Position numbers and translations under genes: made by a program. The notes under the pieces are model-generated. The model was not told the origin of the DNA. It made no database searches and was given only the letters and a program-made list of their open reading frames with translations. From positions 62,001-126,000 of the forward strand of contig JAFDWQ010000010.1 of the NCBI GenBank assembly GCA_018268395.1: a DNA stretch of 64,000 nucleotides, in the 5' to 3' direction. This document shows positions 34,500-42,570 of this stretch, one piece after another (position 1 is the stretch's first letter; each line of letters opens with the position of its first letter). Source of the DNA: Armatimonadota bacterium (GTDB lineage: Bacteria > Armatimonadota > Fimbriimonadia > Fimbriimonadales > Fimbriimonadaceae).

Positions 34500-35159
34500 G
34501 TGCCGACCAACTCAGAGATCCTGGCGCGGGTGCCACTGTTCCGCAACGTCGGTCCGGAAGGGCTTGAACATCTGGGAGCCGTTTGTTCGCGGAAGACCCT
34601 GGCCAAAGGCGAAATCCTGTTCCTCGAGGGCGTCCCTGCCGACTGCCTTTATGTCGTCGTCTCGGGCCGCTTGAGGATCGAGCGTACAGGTGCCGAGGGG
34701 CAGACGCAAGTCCTTGGGTTCCGTGCGGCAGGCGAGGTCGTGGGGGAGATGGGCCTGCTCGACTCCCAACCACGGTCCGCCCAAGCTACGGCCTCTTCGG
34801 CGTGTCGCTTGCTGTCTGTCCATGGAAGGGATTTCGAGAGAGTCGTGCTCGCACAGCCCGGTGTCGCCCTTGGAATCATGAGGACGCTCGCCTCCCGACT
34901 CCGCGAAGCCGGCCAACAAGCGATCGACCGCCGCAGCAAAGATGTGGGGGAAAGACTGCTCGACCTGTTAACGGCGGAGGCCGACGAATCGGGCCGGACG
35001 CGGTCGGGCACCAGCCAGTCGACCTGGGCCGACGTCCTCGGCTGCACGCGCGAGACCGTCAACCGCGCTCTTGCGAAATTGGAGTTCGAAGGCAAGCTCC
35101 AACGGTCAGGTCGGAGCGTGGTCGTTTCCCTTGGCCGCTCCGACCGGAGACGGACTTAA
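34500..35159 (+). CDS. Crp/Fnr-family transcriptional regulator, cAMP-competent
   Basis: The 219-residue protein has an N-terminal cyclic-nucleotide-binding domain and a C-terminal winged helix. The phosphate-binding cassette is intact: GEMGLLDSQPRSA with Glu83, Arg92 and Ser93 in the order used by E. coli CRP to hold cAMP. The recognition helix is TRETVNRALAKLE (residues about 183-195). No Fnr-type Cys cluster is present. It starts with GTG, 51 bases after the unknown gene behind the adenylate cyclase, so a local cAMP circuit is plausible. The TAA stop is followed in frame by a PEP-CTERM tail. Confidence 0.9.
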   Translation: MPTNSEILARVPLFRNVGPEGLEHLGAVCSRKTLAKGEILFLEGVPADCLYVVVSGRLRIERTGAEGQTQVLGFRAAGEVVGEMGLLDSQPRSAQATASSACRLLSVHGRDFERVVLAQPGVALGIMRTLASRLREAGQQAIDRRSKDVGERLLDLLTAEADESGRTRSGTSQSTWADVLGCTRETVNRALAKLEFEGKLQRSGRSVVVSLGRSDRRRT

Positions 35160-35264
35160 CAGGCGCCGGAAGCGGCTTCGGCTGCAGTTCCGGAACCGAC
35201 GACGGTCCTCGCTCTGGAAGCCGGGATCGCCGCCCTGGCTGCGCGGAGGAAGCGCTCTCGATAG
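35160..35264 (+). pseudogene. Orphan PEP-CTERM sorting tail, in frame with the crp stop
   Basis: Directly after the crp TAA the same frame encodes 34 codons ending in TAG. They include VPEPTTVLALEAGIAALAA followed by RRKRSR, a textbook PEP-CTERM signal with Pro-Glu-Pro, hydrophobic helix and basic tail. There is no start codon or N-terminal domain for it. It is most likely the 3' remnant of a PEP-CTERM gene whose 5' part was lost or replaced by the crp gene. Stop-codon readthrough giving a tagged regulator is a less likely alternative. Confidence 0.7.
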
Positions 35265-35324
35265 ACCCGACCCTGGGTCGGCGGGCGCCACTGTCTCTGG
35301 ACCAGGGACAGCGGCGTTTCGACG

Positions 35325-35822
35325 TCAACCCGTGTGGGACGGGCGGCGTGTGTGCCATTTCTGGTCGACGCCCGCTTCCAACAGTCGGTCGCGGAGCTGA
35401 CCGGCGTGTTCGGAAACGTGTCGGACGTTGAGCAGGACATGGTCTAACTTCGGGACCGAGTACCAAGGAAACCCCGAATCCTGAGTCTTCAGATCCAGTT
35501 TGTCGAACTGCCCGTCGGCCCAGGCGTCGATCCAGTCCCAATACTCCAAGAGTTCAGTGCGCGAGTAGGGGCGGGCATCGTCGCGCTCGTGTTCCTCATC
35601 GCTTTCGACCTCGTCCCGATGGTGTTCCCAGCGGACGAAGTCTTCGACCCGTTGCTCAAGGTAGAGGTGCGCATAGAACAGCGTGTGGTACGCGATCCGC
35701 CAGAACGACCGTGGCGGCCGGCCCCCGAGCCACACGTCGTCCGGGCACGCATCGATCGCTCCCTTGAGCATGTCCATCGCGGCATGGAACTGGCCCCGAA
35801 GGGCTTCGCGCGTCGCGTCCAT
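35325..35822 (-). CDS. DinB-family protein
   Basis: The 165-residue DinB-like protein contains FWRIAYHTLFYAHLYLEQ with the first His and LLNVRHVSEHAGQLRDRL with the other two. It is clearly paralogous to 10084-10641, sharing FWRIA.HT..F.HLYL and the SGFPWY/SGFSWY segment. TACAAC lies 7 bases before the ATG. It is convergent with crp and the orphan PEP-CTERM tail. Confidence 0.88.
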   Translation of the reverse strand: MDATREALRGQFHAAMDMLKGAIDACPDDVWLGGRPPRSFWRIAYHTLFYAHLYLEQRVEDFVRWEHHRDEVESDEEHERDDARPYSRTELLEYWDWIDAWADGQFDKLDLKTQDSGFPWYSVPKLDHVLLNVRHVSEHAGQLRDRLLEAGVDQKWHTRRPSHTG

Positions 35823-35864
35823 GGACAGGGTTGTACCTTTGGATCCAAACTTATGAGACAGCGC

Positions 35865-37007
35865 TCAATGCCGCCCGGGTGTCCAAGGGTCGCTGAAAGC
35901 GGGGTTCGTCGCGATCGTCGGATCCGTCAGCGATTCGAGGAAAGCGATCAACGCCTCTTTATCCGACGGGAACAGGCGGAACCCCTTGAGTTCTGGGTCT
36001 TTGTTGGGATTGTCGCGCCCGACGCCGGCGTGAGGACCGTCTTTGATCGTCCGTCCACCCGCCGCATAGTGGTCGACGACACCCTCGAGGGTCGCGATGC
36101 TCCCGTCGTGCATATACGGCGCTGTGAGCGCGATGTTGCGCAGGCTCGGAGCCTTGAACTTTCCCATGTCTTCGGGCCGCTTCGTATGCTCGGCGACACC
36201 GATGCTCGGTTGAGGATAGGACGTCGGCCCCTGCACGTTGTAGAGGCCGTTGTTATGGAATTTGACCACTTTCGCGGGGTCGACGGTCGAAACGGTCGTA
36301 TCGGTGAACAGTTCCTCTCCGTGGCACCGGGCGCAGTCGAGCCTTGGGCCGACGAACACGAACTCGCCCCGTTTTGCCGCTTCTGAAATCGCACCGATCT
36401 CTCCGCGACGGTATCGGTCGTAGGGCGATCCTGCCGAGATCAGGCTGCGCTGGAAGCAGGCCAGGGCCTTGGACACTTGATCGATCGTGTAAGGTCCGTC
36501 GTGCCCGGGAAACGCGGCCGCGAAGAGGGGCCCGTACCTGCTTTCCGACTCCAGGGACTTGAGGACGGCGTCCTTTTCGGCACCGAGCTCGACGGGGTGC
36601 GTTCCGAACAAGGGCACCGACACTTGCGCTTCGAGCGTCCGGTGTCCGGGATTGCTCCAGGTCAACACCCCTGCGTAGGCGACGTTGACGAGGCTCATCG
36701 GGTTCCGAACGCCGGGCTCGCCCGTCGACCCCTGAGTGACCGGACGGTCGTCGGCGAACGCCCGATCGGGCCGATGGCAGGACGCACAGCTCTGGGTGCC
36801 GTTTCCGGAGAGTCTCTTGTCGAAGAACAGATGGCGACCGAGTTCGACCTTGGCCGCGGTCATGGGATTGTCGGCGGGGACGATCGGAGTCGGGAAGCCG
36901 ACGGGCAGTTTCCAATCGTAGGGTCCGTCGACCGGACGGCTTCCACCGAGGGCAAGTCCGAGGGTCAACGGTGCCAGGAACCAGAACACCTTCACCGATC
37001 GCTTCAT
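35865..37007 (-). CDS. Di-heme cytochrome c peroxidase / MauG-like protein
   Basis: The 380-residue exported protein (leader VFWFLAPLTLGLALGG) carries two heme c sites, CASCH (residues 74-78) and CARCH (225-229), and the conserved PSLRNIALTAPYMHDGS with distal Met and Tyr region. Family members reduce hydrogen peroxide with electrons from c-type cytochromes or oxidise protein residues (MauG, MbnH). It should act in the periplasm. TATAGA lies 6 bases before the ATG. There is no linked cytochrome gene. Confidence 0.92.
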   Translation of the reverse strand: MKRSVKVFWFLAPLTLGLALGGSRPVDGPYDWKLPVGFPTPIVPADNPMTAAKVELGRHLFFDKRLSGNGTQSCASCHRPDRAFADDRPVTQGSTGEPGVRNPMSLVNVAYAGVLTWSNPGHRTLEAQVSVPLFGTHPVELGAEKDAVLKSLESESRYGPLFAAAFPGHDGPYTIDQVSKALACFQRSLISAGSPYDRYRRGEIGAISEAAKRGEFVFVGPRLDCARCHGEELFTDTTVSTVDPAKVVKFHNNGLYNVQGPTSYPQPSIGVAEHTKRPEDMGKFKAPSLRNIALTAPYMHDGSIATLEGVVDHYAAGGRTIKDGPHAGVGRDNPNKDPELKGFRLFPSDKEALIAFLESLTDPTIATNPAFSDPWTPGRH

Positions 37008-37152
37008 CGCTGCTCTATACCTCTAAGCGAGGGACCGAAAATTCCGACACGTCGTCGGCGTACCGGCCGCTGGACCGACGTCCCGTCCTTTGTACGATTC
37101 TTCGCCACCCTCTTGTCACATGTCGGCATTCGCGGCCATGATGCAAGTTCCC

Positions 37153-37509
37153 ATGAAGTTTCTTTGCCTCGGATACTTGGATACTGACTCTTTCGATGCC
37201 GCGCCCGACGTGGTCCGCGAGGATATCTTAACAAGGTGTATGGCCCAGTGCGTCCCGTTCCGGGCCACCGGAAAGGTCGTCGCCGAGGAAGGCGTCCAAC
37301 ACTATCGGACGGCGAAAACGATCCGGCCTCAGAACGGCCGACCGACGGTTTCGGACGGGCCGCTCTTCCACAAAAAGGAGCAATTGGGGAGCTTCTTCGT
37401 CATCGAGGCGGCCGATATCGAGGAAGCCGTCTCGGTAGCGTCCCTCCATCCGGCAGCGATGTTCGGTGAATACTACGGGTTCGTGATCGAAGTCCGTCCT
37501 CTTCAATAG
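37153..37509 (+). CDS. YCII-related (PCE-domain) protein
   Basis: The 118-residue protein starts MKFLCLGYLD as typical for this group, with TVSDGPLFHKKEQLGSFFVIEAADIEEAVSVASLHPAAMF as the DGP and C-terminal His/Asp-like region in outline. YCII proteins are ferredoxin-like dimers of unclear function, often encoded with ECF sigma factors, but none is adjacent. ATGs at 37138 and 37141 could add five residues. It is divergent from the peroxidase gene. Confidence 0.75.
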   Translation: MKFLCLGYLDTDSFDAAPDVVREDILTRCMAQCVPFRATGKVVAEEGVQHYRTAKTIRPQNGRPTVSDGPLFHKKEQLGSFFVIEAADIEEAVSVASLHPAAMFGEYYGFVIEVRPLQ

Positions 37510-37523
37510 CGGGCGCCGATCAG

Positions 37524-37576
37524 GGCGCGGCGGTCTGGGAATCGAACGGGCCGGGCCGGTCGTCAGACCGTGCGCC
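37524..37576. terminator. Possible bidirectional hairpin
   Basis: GGCGCGGCGGTCTG (37524-37537) can pair with CAGACCGTGCGCC (37564-37576), enclosing a second GGCC-rich loop. It lies between convergent YCII and nitronate monooxygenase genes. Confidence 0.35.
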
Positions 37577-37587
37577 GGTCTGGGCGC

Positions 37588-39030
37588 TCATGCCGGTCGG
37601 ACGTCGCCGTTCCGGAACTTCAGCAGGTAAGCAAGGACGTCGTCGACGGTGTAGCTGTCGGCACCCGGAGGCAGGAACCGTCCGATATTGACGAGTTCGT
37701 CACCCGCCGTGATGATCGGTGGTTCAACGCTTCCGTCTTTACGGTGCTGAGAGAGCCCGATCGTCGACACGAGACCGTTGCAGATGCACTTGCGGCCGAC
37801 CGTCTGTTCCAATTCGCCGCCCTTGGCGACGAAATCGTCGACGGGTTCGCTCGCGCACCTGTAGCCGACCGTGCCGTCGTCCTTTCGATAGGGCGTGCGC
37901 AGATAGCCCAGATCGCAGATGCGGTCCCGTTTTTCGTAAACGTCGTCGGCGCTCAAGGTGCCTTCCATCTGGACGACCTTGAAGGGGAAGCCTGTCGGGC
38001 TCGCGAAGGCGTCGGTCTTGACCGAAATGTTCCCCTTGAGGACCTGCTCGATGACCTGTCGCTTGATACCGGGTTCGATGCCGGACTCCTCGCAGAACGC
38101 GAACGCCGTGCCCACTTGGACTCCTTGAGCGCCGGCCTCAAGGGCGGCTTCGAGCATGCACGGTTCGCCGTAGGCGCCCGCCATCCAGAACGGAGCCCCG
38201 AGATCGCGGATCACGGCCAAGTCGGGGACGTCTTTCGGGCCGTAGACCGGTTCGTTCTTTGCGTCCAGGACGAGAGGGCCGCGGGGCGGGGCGTTGTGGC
38301 CTCCGGCCAAGGGGCCTTCGACGACGAACCCGTCGACGGGAGGCGTGCACTTTTTGATCAGGGTCTGGGCGAGGACCGTACTGCTGATGATCGCGAGGAA
38401 CTTGGGCCGTGGCAGTTCCGTCATCGGCCAATCGGCGAGGTCCTTCGGGTCGATCCGGTTGTAATACGTTTCGCCGGGAAGGGCACCCGCCACGTCGACC
38501 GCATACCCGGTCTCTTCCATCCGGGAGAGCGAGTCCAAAACGCCAGGGATCTGCCGCGGGATTCCTGCGCCCATCAAGACATAGTCGACTCCGGCGAGCA
38601 TCGCTCCGAAGAGGCAGGAGAGGTGCGTGAGCTGGATCTTCTCGAGCAGGTTGATCCCGACAGGTCCGTTGTGACCTTGCTTGGCCAACCAGACTTCGAC
38701 GAAGCTGGCGACGACCGAGAGTTCGGTGCCGGCCCGTCCTGTTTGAAGGTTCGGCACCGGCTTGGCTTTGTAAGGCGCAGACTCGGCTTTCCCTTCGGGC
38801 ACGAAGTACCGGTCCCACACCCGCCGGGCCATTTCCGGAACGGGGAAGGCGTCGAAGGCGCGTTTCAAGACACCGCCCGCGTCTCCGTGCTGCAACCTTC
38901 GACTGACCACGGCGTCGATCCCTGTACCCGAGACGACCCCCATATGGCCTCGGGAAGCGACCGCCCGGGCGAGCCTCCAATTGGACACCGCGACGCCCAT
39001 GCCGCCCTGGATGATCATGGGAAGAGCCAT
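37588..39030 (-). CDS. Nitronate monooxygenase-like FMN protein, long form
   Basis: The 480-residue TIM-barrel protein begins MIIQGGMGVAVSNWRLARAV and has GPLAGGHNAPPRG, which carries the catalytic His of 2-nitropropane dioxygenase-type enzymes, and the FMN phosphate loop ALEAGAQGVQVGTAFA. It is about 120 residues longer than usual NMOs, with a C-terminal extension containing a Cys pair (RKCICNGL) similar to PfaD-like enoyl reductases. The substrate is uncertain. TAACCT stands 9 bases upstream of the ATG. It is divergent from a second YCII gene. Confidence 0.88.
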   Translation of the reverse strand: MALPMIIQGGMGVAVSNWRLARAVASRGHMGVVSGTGIDAVVSRRLQHGDAGGVLKRAFDAFPVPEMARRVWDRYFVPEGKAESAPYKAKPVPNLQTGRAGTELSVVASFVEVWLAKQGHNGPVGINLLEKIQLTHLSCLFGAMLAGVDYVLMGAGIPRQIPGVLDSLSRMEETGYAVDVAGALPGETYYNRIDPKDLADWPMTELPRPKFLAIISSTVLAQTLIKKCTPPVDGFVVEGPLAGGHNAPPRGPLVLDAKNEPVYGPKDVPDLAVIRDLGAPFWMAGAYGEPCMLEAALEAGAQGVQVGTAFAFCEESGIEPGIKRQVIEQVLKGNISVKTDAFASPTGFPFKVVQMEGTLSADDVYEKRDRICDLGYLRTPYRKDDGTVGYRCASEPVDDFVAKGGELEQTVGRKCICNGLVSTIGLSQHRKDGSVEPPIITAGDELVNIGRFLPPGADSYTVDDVLAYLLKFRNGDVRPA

Positions 39031-39235
39031 TGACCCGCCAGGTTACTCGGAACGGGCCGGCGGAGGTCGGTCTTGGCAGCCCATCGGCATAAAACCGCCA
39101 CAAGGAGGCACCTTTCGTCGTCGCACTCGAGAAAATTCCTGAGAAAACCCGACAAACCTGTCGAAAACCCGTAGCCTCGGACGACGACGTTCTGCCGGAC
39201 CGTTCAGGTCCGTGCACACTGATCGGAAAGAAACC

Positions 39236-39571
39236 ATGACGTTCCTCGTCGCCATCCACCATCCCGACACCTTTGATCCTTCGTCCGTCGACGAAGCGAC
39301 CCGACTCGACATCGACGCCTTGAACGACGACATGACGGCCGCAGGAGTCAGGATCCTCGCCAAAGGCTTACGGCCTGCCCACGAAGCCAAGTCCCTTCGG
39401 GCCCGATCGGACGGTGGCGTCACCGTGACGGACGGCCCTTACCTGGAGACGAAGGAGCACATCGGCGGATTTTGGATCTTGGAGTGTCAGAGCATGGACG
39501 AAGCCGTCGAGTGGGGGCGGAAAGCCGTCGGCGCGTGCCGCACGCCCGTCGAAGTGCGCGAGTTCTATTGA
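39236..39571 (+). CDS. YCII-related (PCE-domain) protein
   Basis: The 111-residue YCII-type protein has GGVTVTDGPYLETKEHIGGFWILE, the DGP...K motif order of the family, in outline. The ATG at 39236 follows GGAAAG by about 5 bases. It is paralogous to 37153-37509 but with low identity. No ECF sigma factor gene lies beside it, which is the common partner elsewhere. Confidence 0.85.
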   Translation: MTFLVAIHHPDTFDPSSVDEATRLDIDALNDDMTAAGVRILAKGLRPAHEAKSLRARSDGGVTVTDGPYLETKEHIGGFWILECQSMDEAVEWGRKAVGACRTPVEVREFY

Positions 39572-39633
39572 CAAGGAAGAGTCGGCTCATGACGGCGGGG
39601 CGTTCTGGACGGCCCCGTCCGTCGCCCGCTCCG

Positions 39634-40338
39634 TCAGCACTTCGCCGATTTACGCTTTCGACCGACCGCGCCACGAGCCGTGAACTTGGCGATCTGGTCG
39701 GGGGCGTACGGAACCTTGCAGTTGCCGTTCTTGGCGATCGAAATCGGCCCGATCCTCGTCGCAGTCAGGACGGCCAGGTCATGGAGCGGCGCCACGTAGC
39801 ACCCGACGAACGAGACGAACTGGTTCATGGCCGATTTGACCCGGTCGGGCCGGTCGTGGACGGTGGCTTCGACCTGTTCGAGCAACGCCGTGACCTCCTT
39901 CAGGTCGAGCTTCTCGTCAGGCGTGATGGACAGATAGGAGCTGTACGTGCTCCAACCCGCTGCGACGGCGTCCTCTCCGGCGGCTCCGATCCATTTGACC
40001 GCGGTGTCCCGAGCATGAGGGCTGCTCCCGGCGACCCAGGGCACGGTGAAATCCGCGACCCAGCCGGGAGCCGCGTTCTGAAGCCACTTCTCAAGATCGG
40101 TTTCGCTCATCTTCGAGTCGTCGACGAGCAAACCGGCCAAGTACATCGCGTCGGCGATGCCCGTATCGTACAGTTCGAGCGCGAGGCCATGGTCTCCCTT
40201 GACGCGCTTGAGGATCTTCTTCATGTCCTCGACCTTGACTCCGAAGCAAGGCTCTTGCGCGCCGTAGTTCATCCAGATCTTCTTGATCTGTGGGGTTCCG
40301 AGCGACTCGAGTTCGGCGACCACCTCTTGGCAGGTCAT
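39634..40338 (-). CDS. AlkD-like DNA alkylation repair family protein (HEAT repeats)
   Basis: The 234-residue helical protein has the AlkD-family start (PCFGVKVEDMKKILKRVK) and later HEAT-like pairs, with a Lys/Arg-rich C-terminus (GRKRKS) that could contact DNA. It resembles the ACFGVK.GD branch of DNA alkylation repair enzymes rather than the classical AlkD. TAGACT stands 6 bases before the ATG. It is the second such gene in the window. Confidence 0.82.
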   Translation of the reverse strand: MTCQEVVAELESLGTPQIKKIWMNYGAQEPCFGVKVEDMKKILKRVKGDHGLALELYDTGIADAMYLAGLLVDDSKMSETDLEKWLQNAAPGWVADFTVPWVAGSSPHARDTAVKWIGAAGEDAVAAGWSTYSSYLSITPDEKLDLKEVTALLEQVEATVHDRPDRVKSAMNQFVSFVGCYVAPLHDLAVLTATRIGPISIAKNGNCKVPYAPDQIAKFTARGAVGRKRKSAKC

Positions 40339-40400
40339 GGCGGAAGTCTACCGTCGCGGTGTGCGCGCACTTGCCCCCTAGAGGTTTAATCGACCCGTCC

Positions 40401-40874
40401 ATGGACATGATCGAGAACTGCAAAAAGCGGGCGGAGCTGGCGCTGTACCAGTTCCTTCGGAACTTCGGCCACGTTCCCGACGACAAGCTCCATTGGAAAC
40501 CGGTGCCGTCCGCAAAGAGCGCTCTCCAGATCGCGGCCCACTGCGCGGGTTATAGCGGGGGGTTCGCCGGCATCATCAAAGCCGGAAAGTTCCCGGACTC
40601 CGTCGAGGAGTTCCTCGGCCCCATCAATGCCAGGATCCAAAGCGTCACGACCCGTGAGGAAGCCGTCGCCGTCCTCGAACAGGGCATCGCGGACACGCTC
40701 GAGGCCCTGGACCACGTCACTCCGGAGCAGACCGCGTCGACGATCGAGACACCGATCGGGCCGACGCCGTTCTTGTTCTTCATGACGATCCCCTCGAACC
40801 ACCTCGTCAACCACACGGGACAGATCGACTATCTCCAGACCTGTTGGGACGACCAGCAAGTGTATTTCGAGTAA
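40401..40874 (+). CDS. DinB-family protein
   Basis: The 157-residue DinB protein contains KLHWKPVPSAKSALQIAAHCAGYS near the first His and NHLVNHTGQIDYLQTCWDD with the last His residues. The ATG at 40401 fits the family N-terminus. It is the sixth DinB-like gene here and is most similar to the DUF664/DinB_2 branch. It ends just before a perfect bidirectional terminator. Confidence 0.85.
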   Translation: MDMIENCKKRAELALYQFLRNFGHVPDDKLHWKPVPSAKSALQIAAHCAGYSGGFAGIIKAGKFPDSVEEFLGPINARIQSVTTREEAVAVLEQGIADTLEALDHVTPEQTASTIETPIGPTPFLFFMTIPSNHLVNHTGQIDYLQTCWDDQQVYFE

Positions 40875-40926
40875 CCGTCGGGGACCTCAAGGCGGGCTCG
40901 AAGGACACCTGCAACGCGATGGCCGA

Positions 40927-40966
40927 AGGCGGCACGGTGTGAACTTTCGTTCCACTCGTGCCGCCT
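40927..40966. terminator. Bidirectional terminator hairpin
   Basis: A perfect 10-bp stem, AGGCGGCACG (40927-40936) and CGTGCCGCCT (40957-40966), with a further short inner pairing, separates the convergent DinB and lipoprotein genes. Confidence 0.75.
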
Positions 40967-40975
40967 AGGTGCGCA

Positions 40976-42112
40976 TCAGCGGCCCACGTAGGTGCGGATA
41001 GGAAGACGGAGCCTCGCGTTCACGTCGCTATGAGCGTCGTGCGTCGCCCGTAGGACGAACTCGTCCACCGTCTCGCCCGCTCCCGAGCCGATCCTGCTCA
41101 CCGTGACGGTGACAGAAACCGGATCGCCGTTGGAGTTCACCGGCGCGTTGGGCGGGTTGAAAGTCGCCGTGTACTGGGACGCGTTCAGCCCGTCTTGCGA
41201 GAACGTATAAAGCCCGGCCTTGCCCGTCGGGACGGGATCGAACGTCACGTCGTAGGTGGTCGTCTTGTCCGGATCGGCCGTACTCACCCCCATCAGCCAA
41301 TCGAGCGAGTCGACTGTGTAGTAAACGGCCGTCGGTGGTTTGGCGGCGACCTGCGTGGCGTACTTGTGCTCCTTCCCGTTCTGGAACTGGTTGTAGAAGT
41401 AGTTCTCGAAGCTGAAGGTCTTGGCGATCGAGTTCGTGCGCGGCAAGACCTTACACTTCATCGTATCGATGTCGCCGGGGTCGACGCTGAATCCGCCTGA
41501 GTTCGGACTGAACCAGACCAGCGCGTCCACGTCGGCCGTGAAGTTCAAGGGCCTGAATTCGACCATGGTCGTGATCGGGAAAGCTTCTCCGTTCGAAATC
41601 TCGAGGGAAGACTCGAACGTTCCTTCGCCGTTGCTCACGAACGGGGCGGTTTCGCGGATCGACGTTGTGGCTGCGGCGCCTACGACGACCTGAAGGTTCA
41701 CGACATAGTCTGCCGTCGTGCTGTCATCGTCCGAAATCAGCATCGGAATGGAGCGGGAGCCCGTCGGCGCGTTGGCAGGGACACGGACCGTGACTTCGAG
41801 GGCGATCCGGTTGTCAAAGGGCCTGTCAAGATACTTACTGGAGCCTGTGACCGTCCATCCGGTCGGCGGGTCCCCGTCGGTCTTGATCGTCAGTTGCCAA
41901 CCCTGGTCGACCGCTTGGTTTCGGACGGTGACGAGGGCCGAGCCGACGCCCCCCGGTGCCAGGTTCAGTCGGTCCTGGCCGATGACGGCCCAAGGTAGGG
42001 AGTCGTCGCTGCCGTCGTTGTTCCCACCGCACCCGTATCTGCCGCCGCACCCCGCAGCGACGAGCGCTAAGAGCAGGGAACACAACGCCGAGAACCTGGG
42101 TCGATGGGACAT
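40976..42112 (-). CDS. Hypothetical beta-rich lipoprotein
   Basis: The 378-residue protein has a lipoprotein signal with lipobox LVAAGC (Cys22). A Gly/Asn/Asp-rich linker follows, then several Ig-like beta domains (LNLAPGGVGSALVTVRNQAVDQGW is NEW3/alpha-galactosidase-associated-like, followed by more sandwich repeats). It is probably outer-membrane anchored and exposed. No enzymatic motif is seen. TATGGT lies 8 bases before the ATG. Confidence 0.75.
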   Translation of the reverse strand: MSHRPRFSALCSLLLALVAAGCGGRYGCGGNNDGSDDSLPWAVIGQDRLNLAPGGVGSALVTVRNQAVDQGWQLTIKTDGDPPTGWTVTGSSKYLDRPFDNRIALEVTVRVPANAPTGSRSIPMLISDDDSTTADYVVNLQVVVGAAATTSIRETAPFVSNGEGTFESSLEISNGEAFPITTMVEFRPLNFTADVDALVWFSPNSGGFSVDPGDIDTMKCKVLPRTNSIAKTFSFENYFYNQFQNGKEHKYATQVAAKPPTAVYYTVDSLDWLMGVSTADPDKTTTYDVTFDPVPTGKAGLYTFSQDGLNASQYTATFNPPNAPVNSNGDPVSVTVTVSRIGSGAGETVDEFVLRATHDAHSDVNARLRLPIRTYVGR

Positions 42113-42433
42113 CGAGCGAGACCATACCTAAGTCCGTTCCGCCTCGATCGAGGCGGAAAAAGGGCAAAATTCGTCGCTGAAACCAGGGGCCTCCGTTTTA
42201 ATAAGGAAACTGTAATCTCATAGTTCGAACCGACAAGCCCCGGCGTCGCGGTCACGAACTTCAGGTCCGGACAGAAAACGACACAAGGCACGCCGACACC
42301 GGAGCGACCGGAGCGGGACGTGAGTCGGCTCGAGGTCAGGGTGGTCGGACCGGGTGGCCCGGTTCTGCCCGGCCGGACCCGCGGCACACGGGTCCGGGCC
42401 CGGAGAGGGAAGGGCGGGGGACCGAGGGAGGTC

Positions 42434-42501
42434 GGCGAGGCTTCAACCCTCGTTCCGGACCGGTGTCCGTCCGTTTCTGTTCCCGTCCCGAACGGTCCGG
42501 A
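42434..42501 (+). repeat. 68-bp direct repeat, left copy
   Basis: It matches 43747-43814 at 67 of 68 positions; the single difference is G versus T in the CTnTTCCCG segment. It begins GGCGAGGCTTCAACCC and ends CGAACGGTCCGGA. It lies between the lipoprotein start and the CHRD gene end. No 21-bp array follows this copy. Confidence 0.95.
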
Positions 42502-42570
42502 GGCGTCTGAGCGGACCGCCCATACGACCTCCAGACCTGTCCGAACCTCTTGCGGTCGGGTCGTCGACGG

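Noticed and set aside
37570-39033. Long plus-strand open frame (487 codons) opposite the nitronate monooxygenase gene
   Set aside because: Antisense shadow caused by GC3 bias; the minus-strand frame has clear family motifs.
40377-40400. TTTAAT as leaderless -10 for the DinB gene at 40401
   Set aside because: Spacing is 10 bases and the hexamer is weak, so it was not counted in the leaderless list.
42195-42240. AT-rich patch upstream of the lipoprotein gene as a promoter for a plus-strand transcript
   Set aside because: No -35/-10 pair with good spacing and no plus-strand gene follows.
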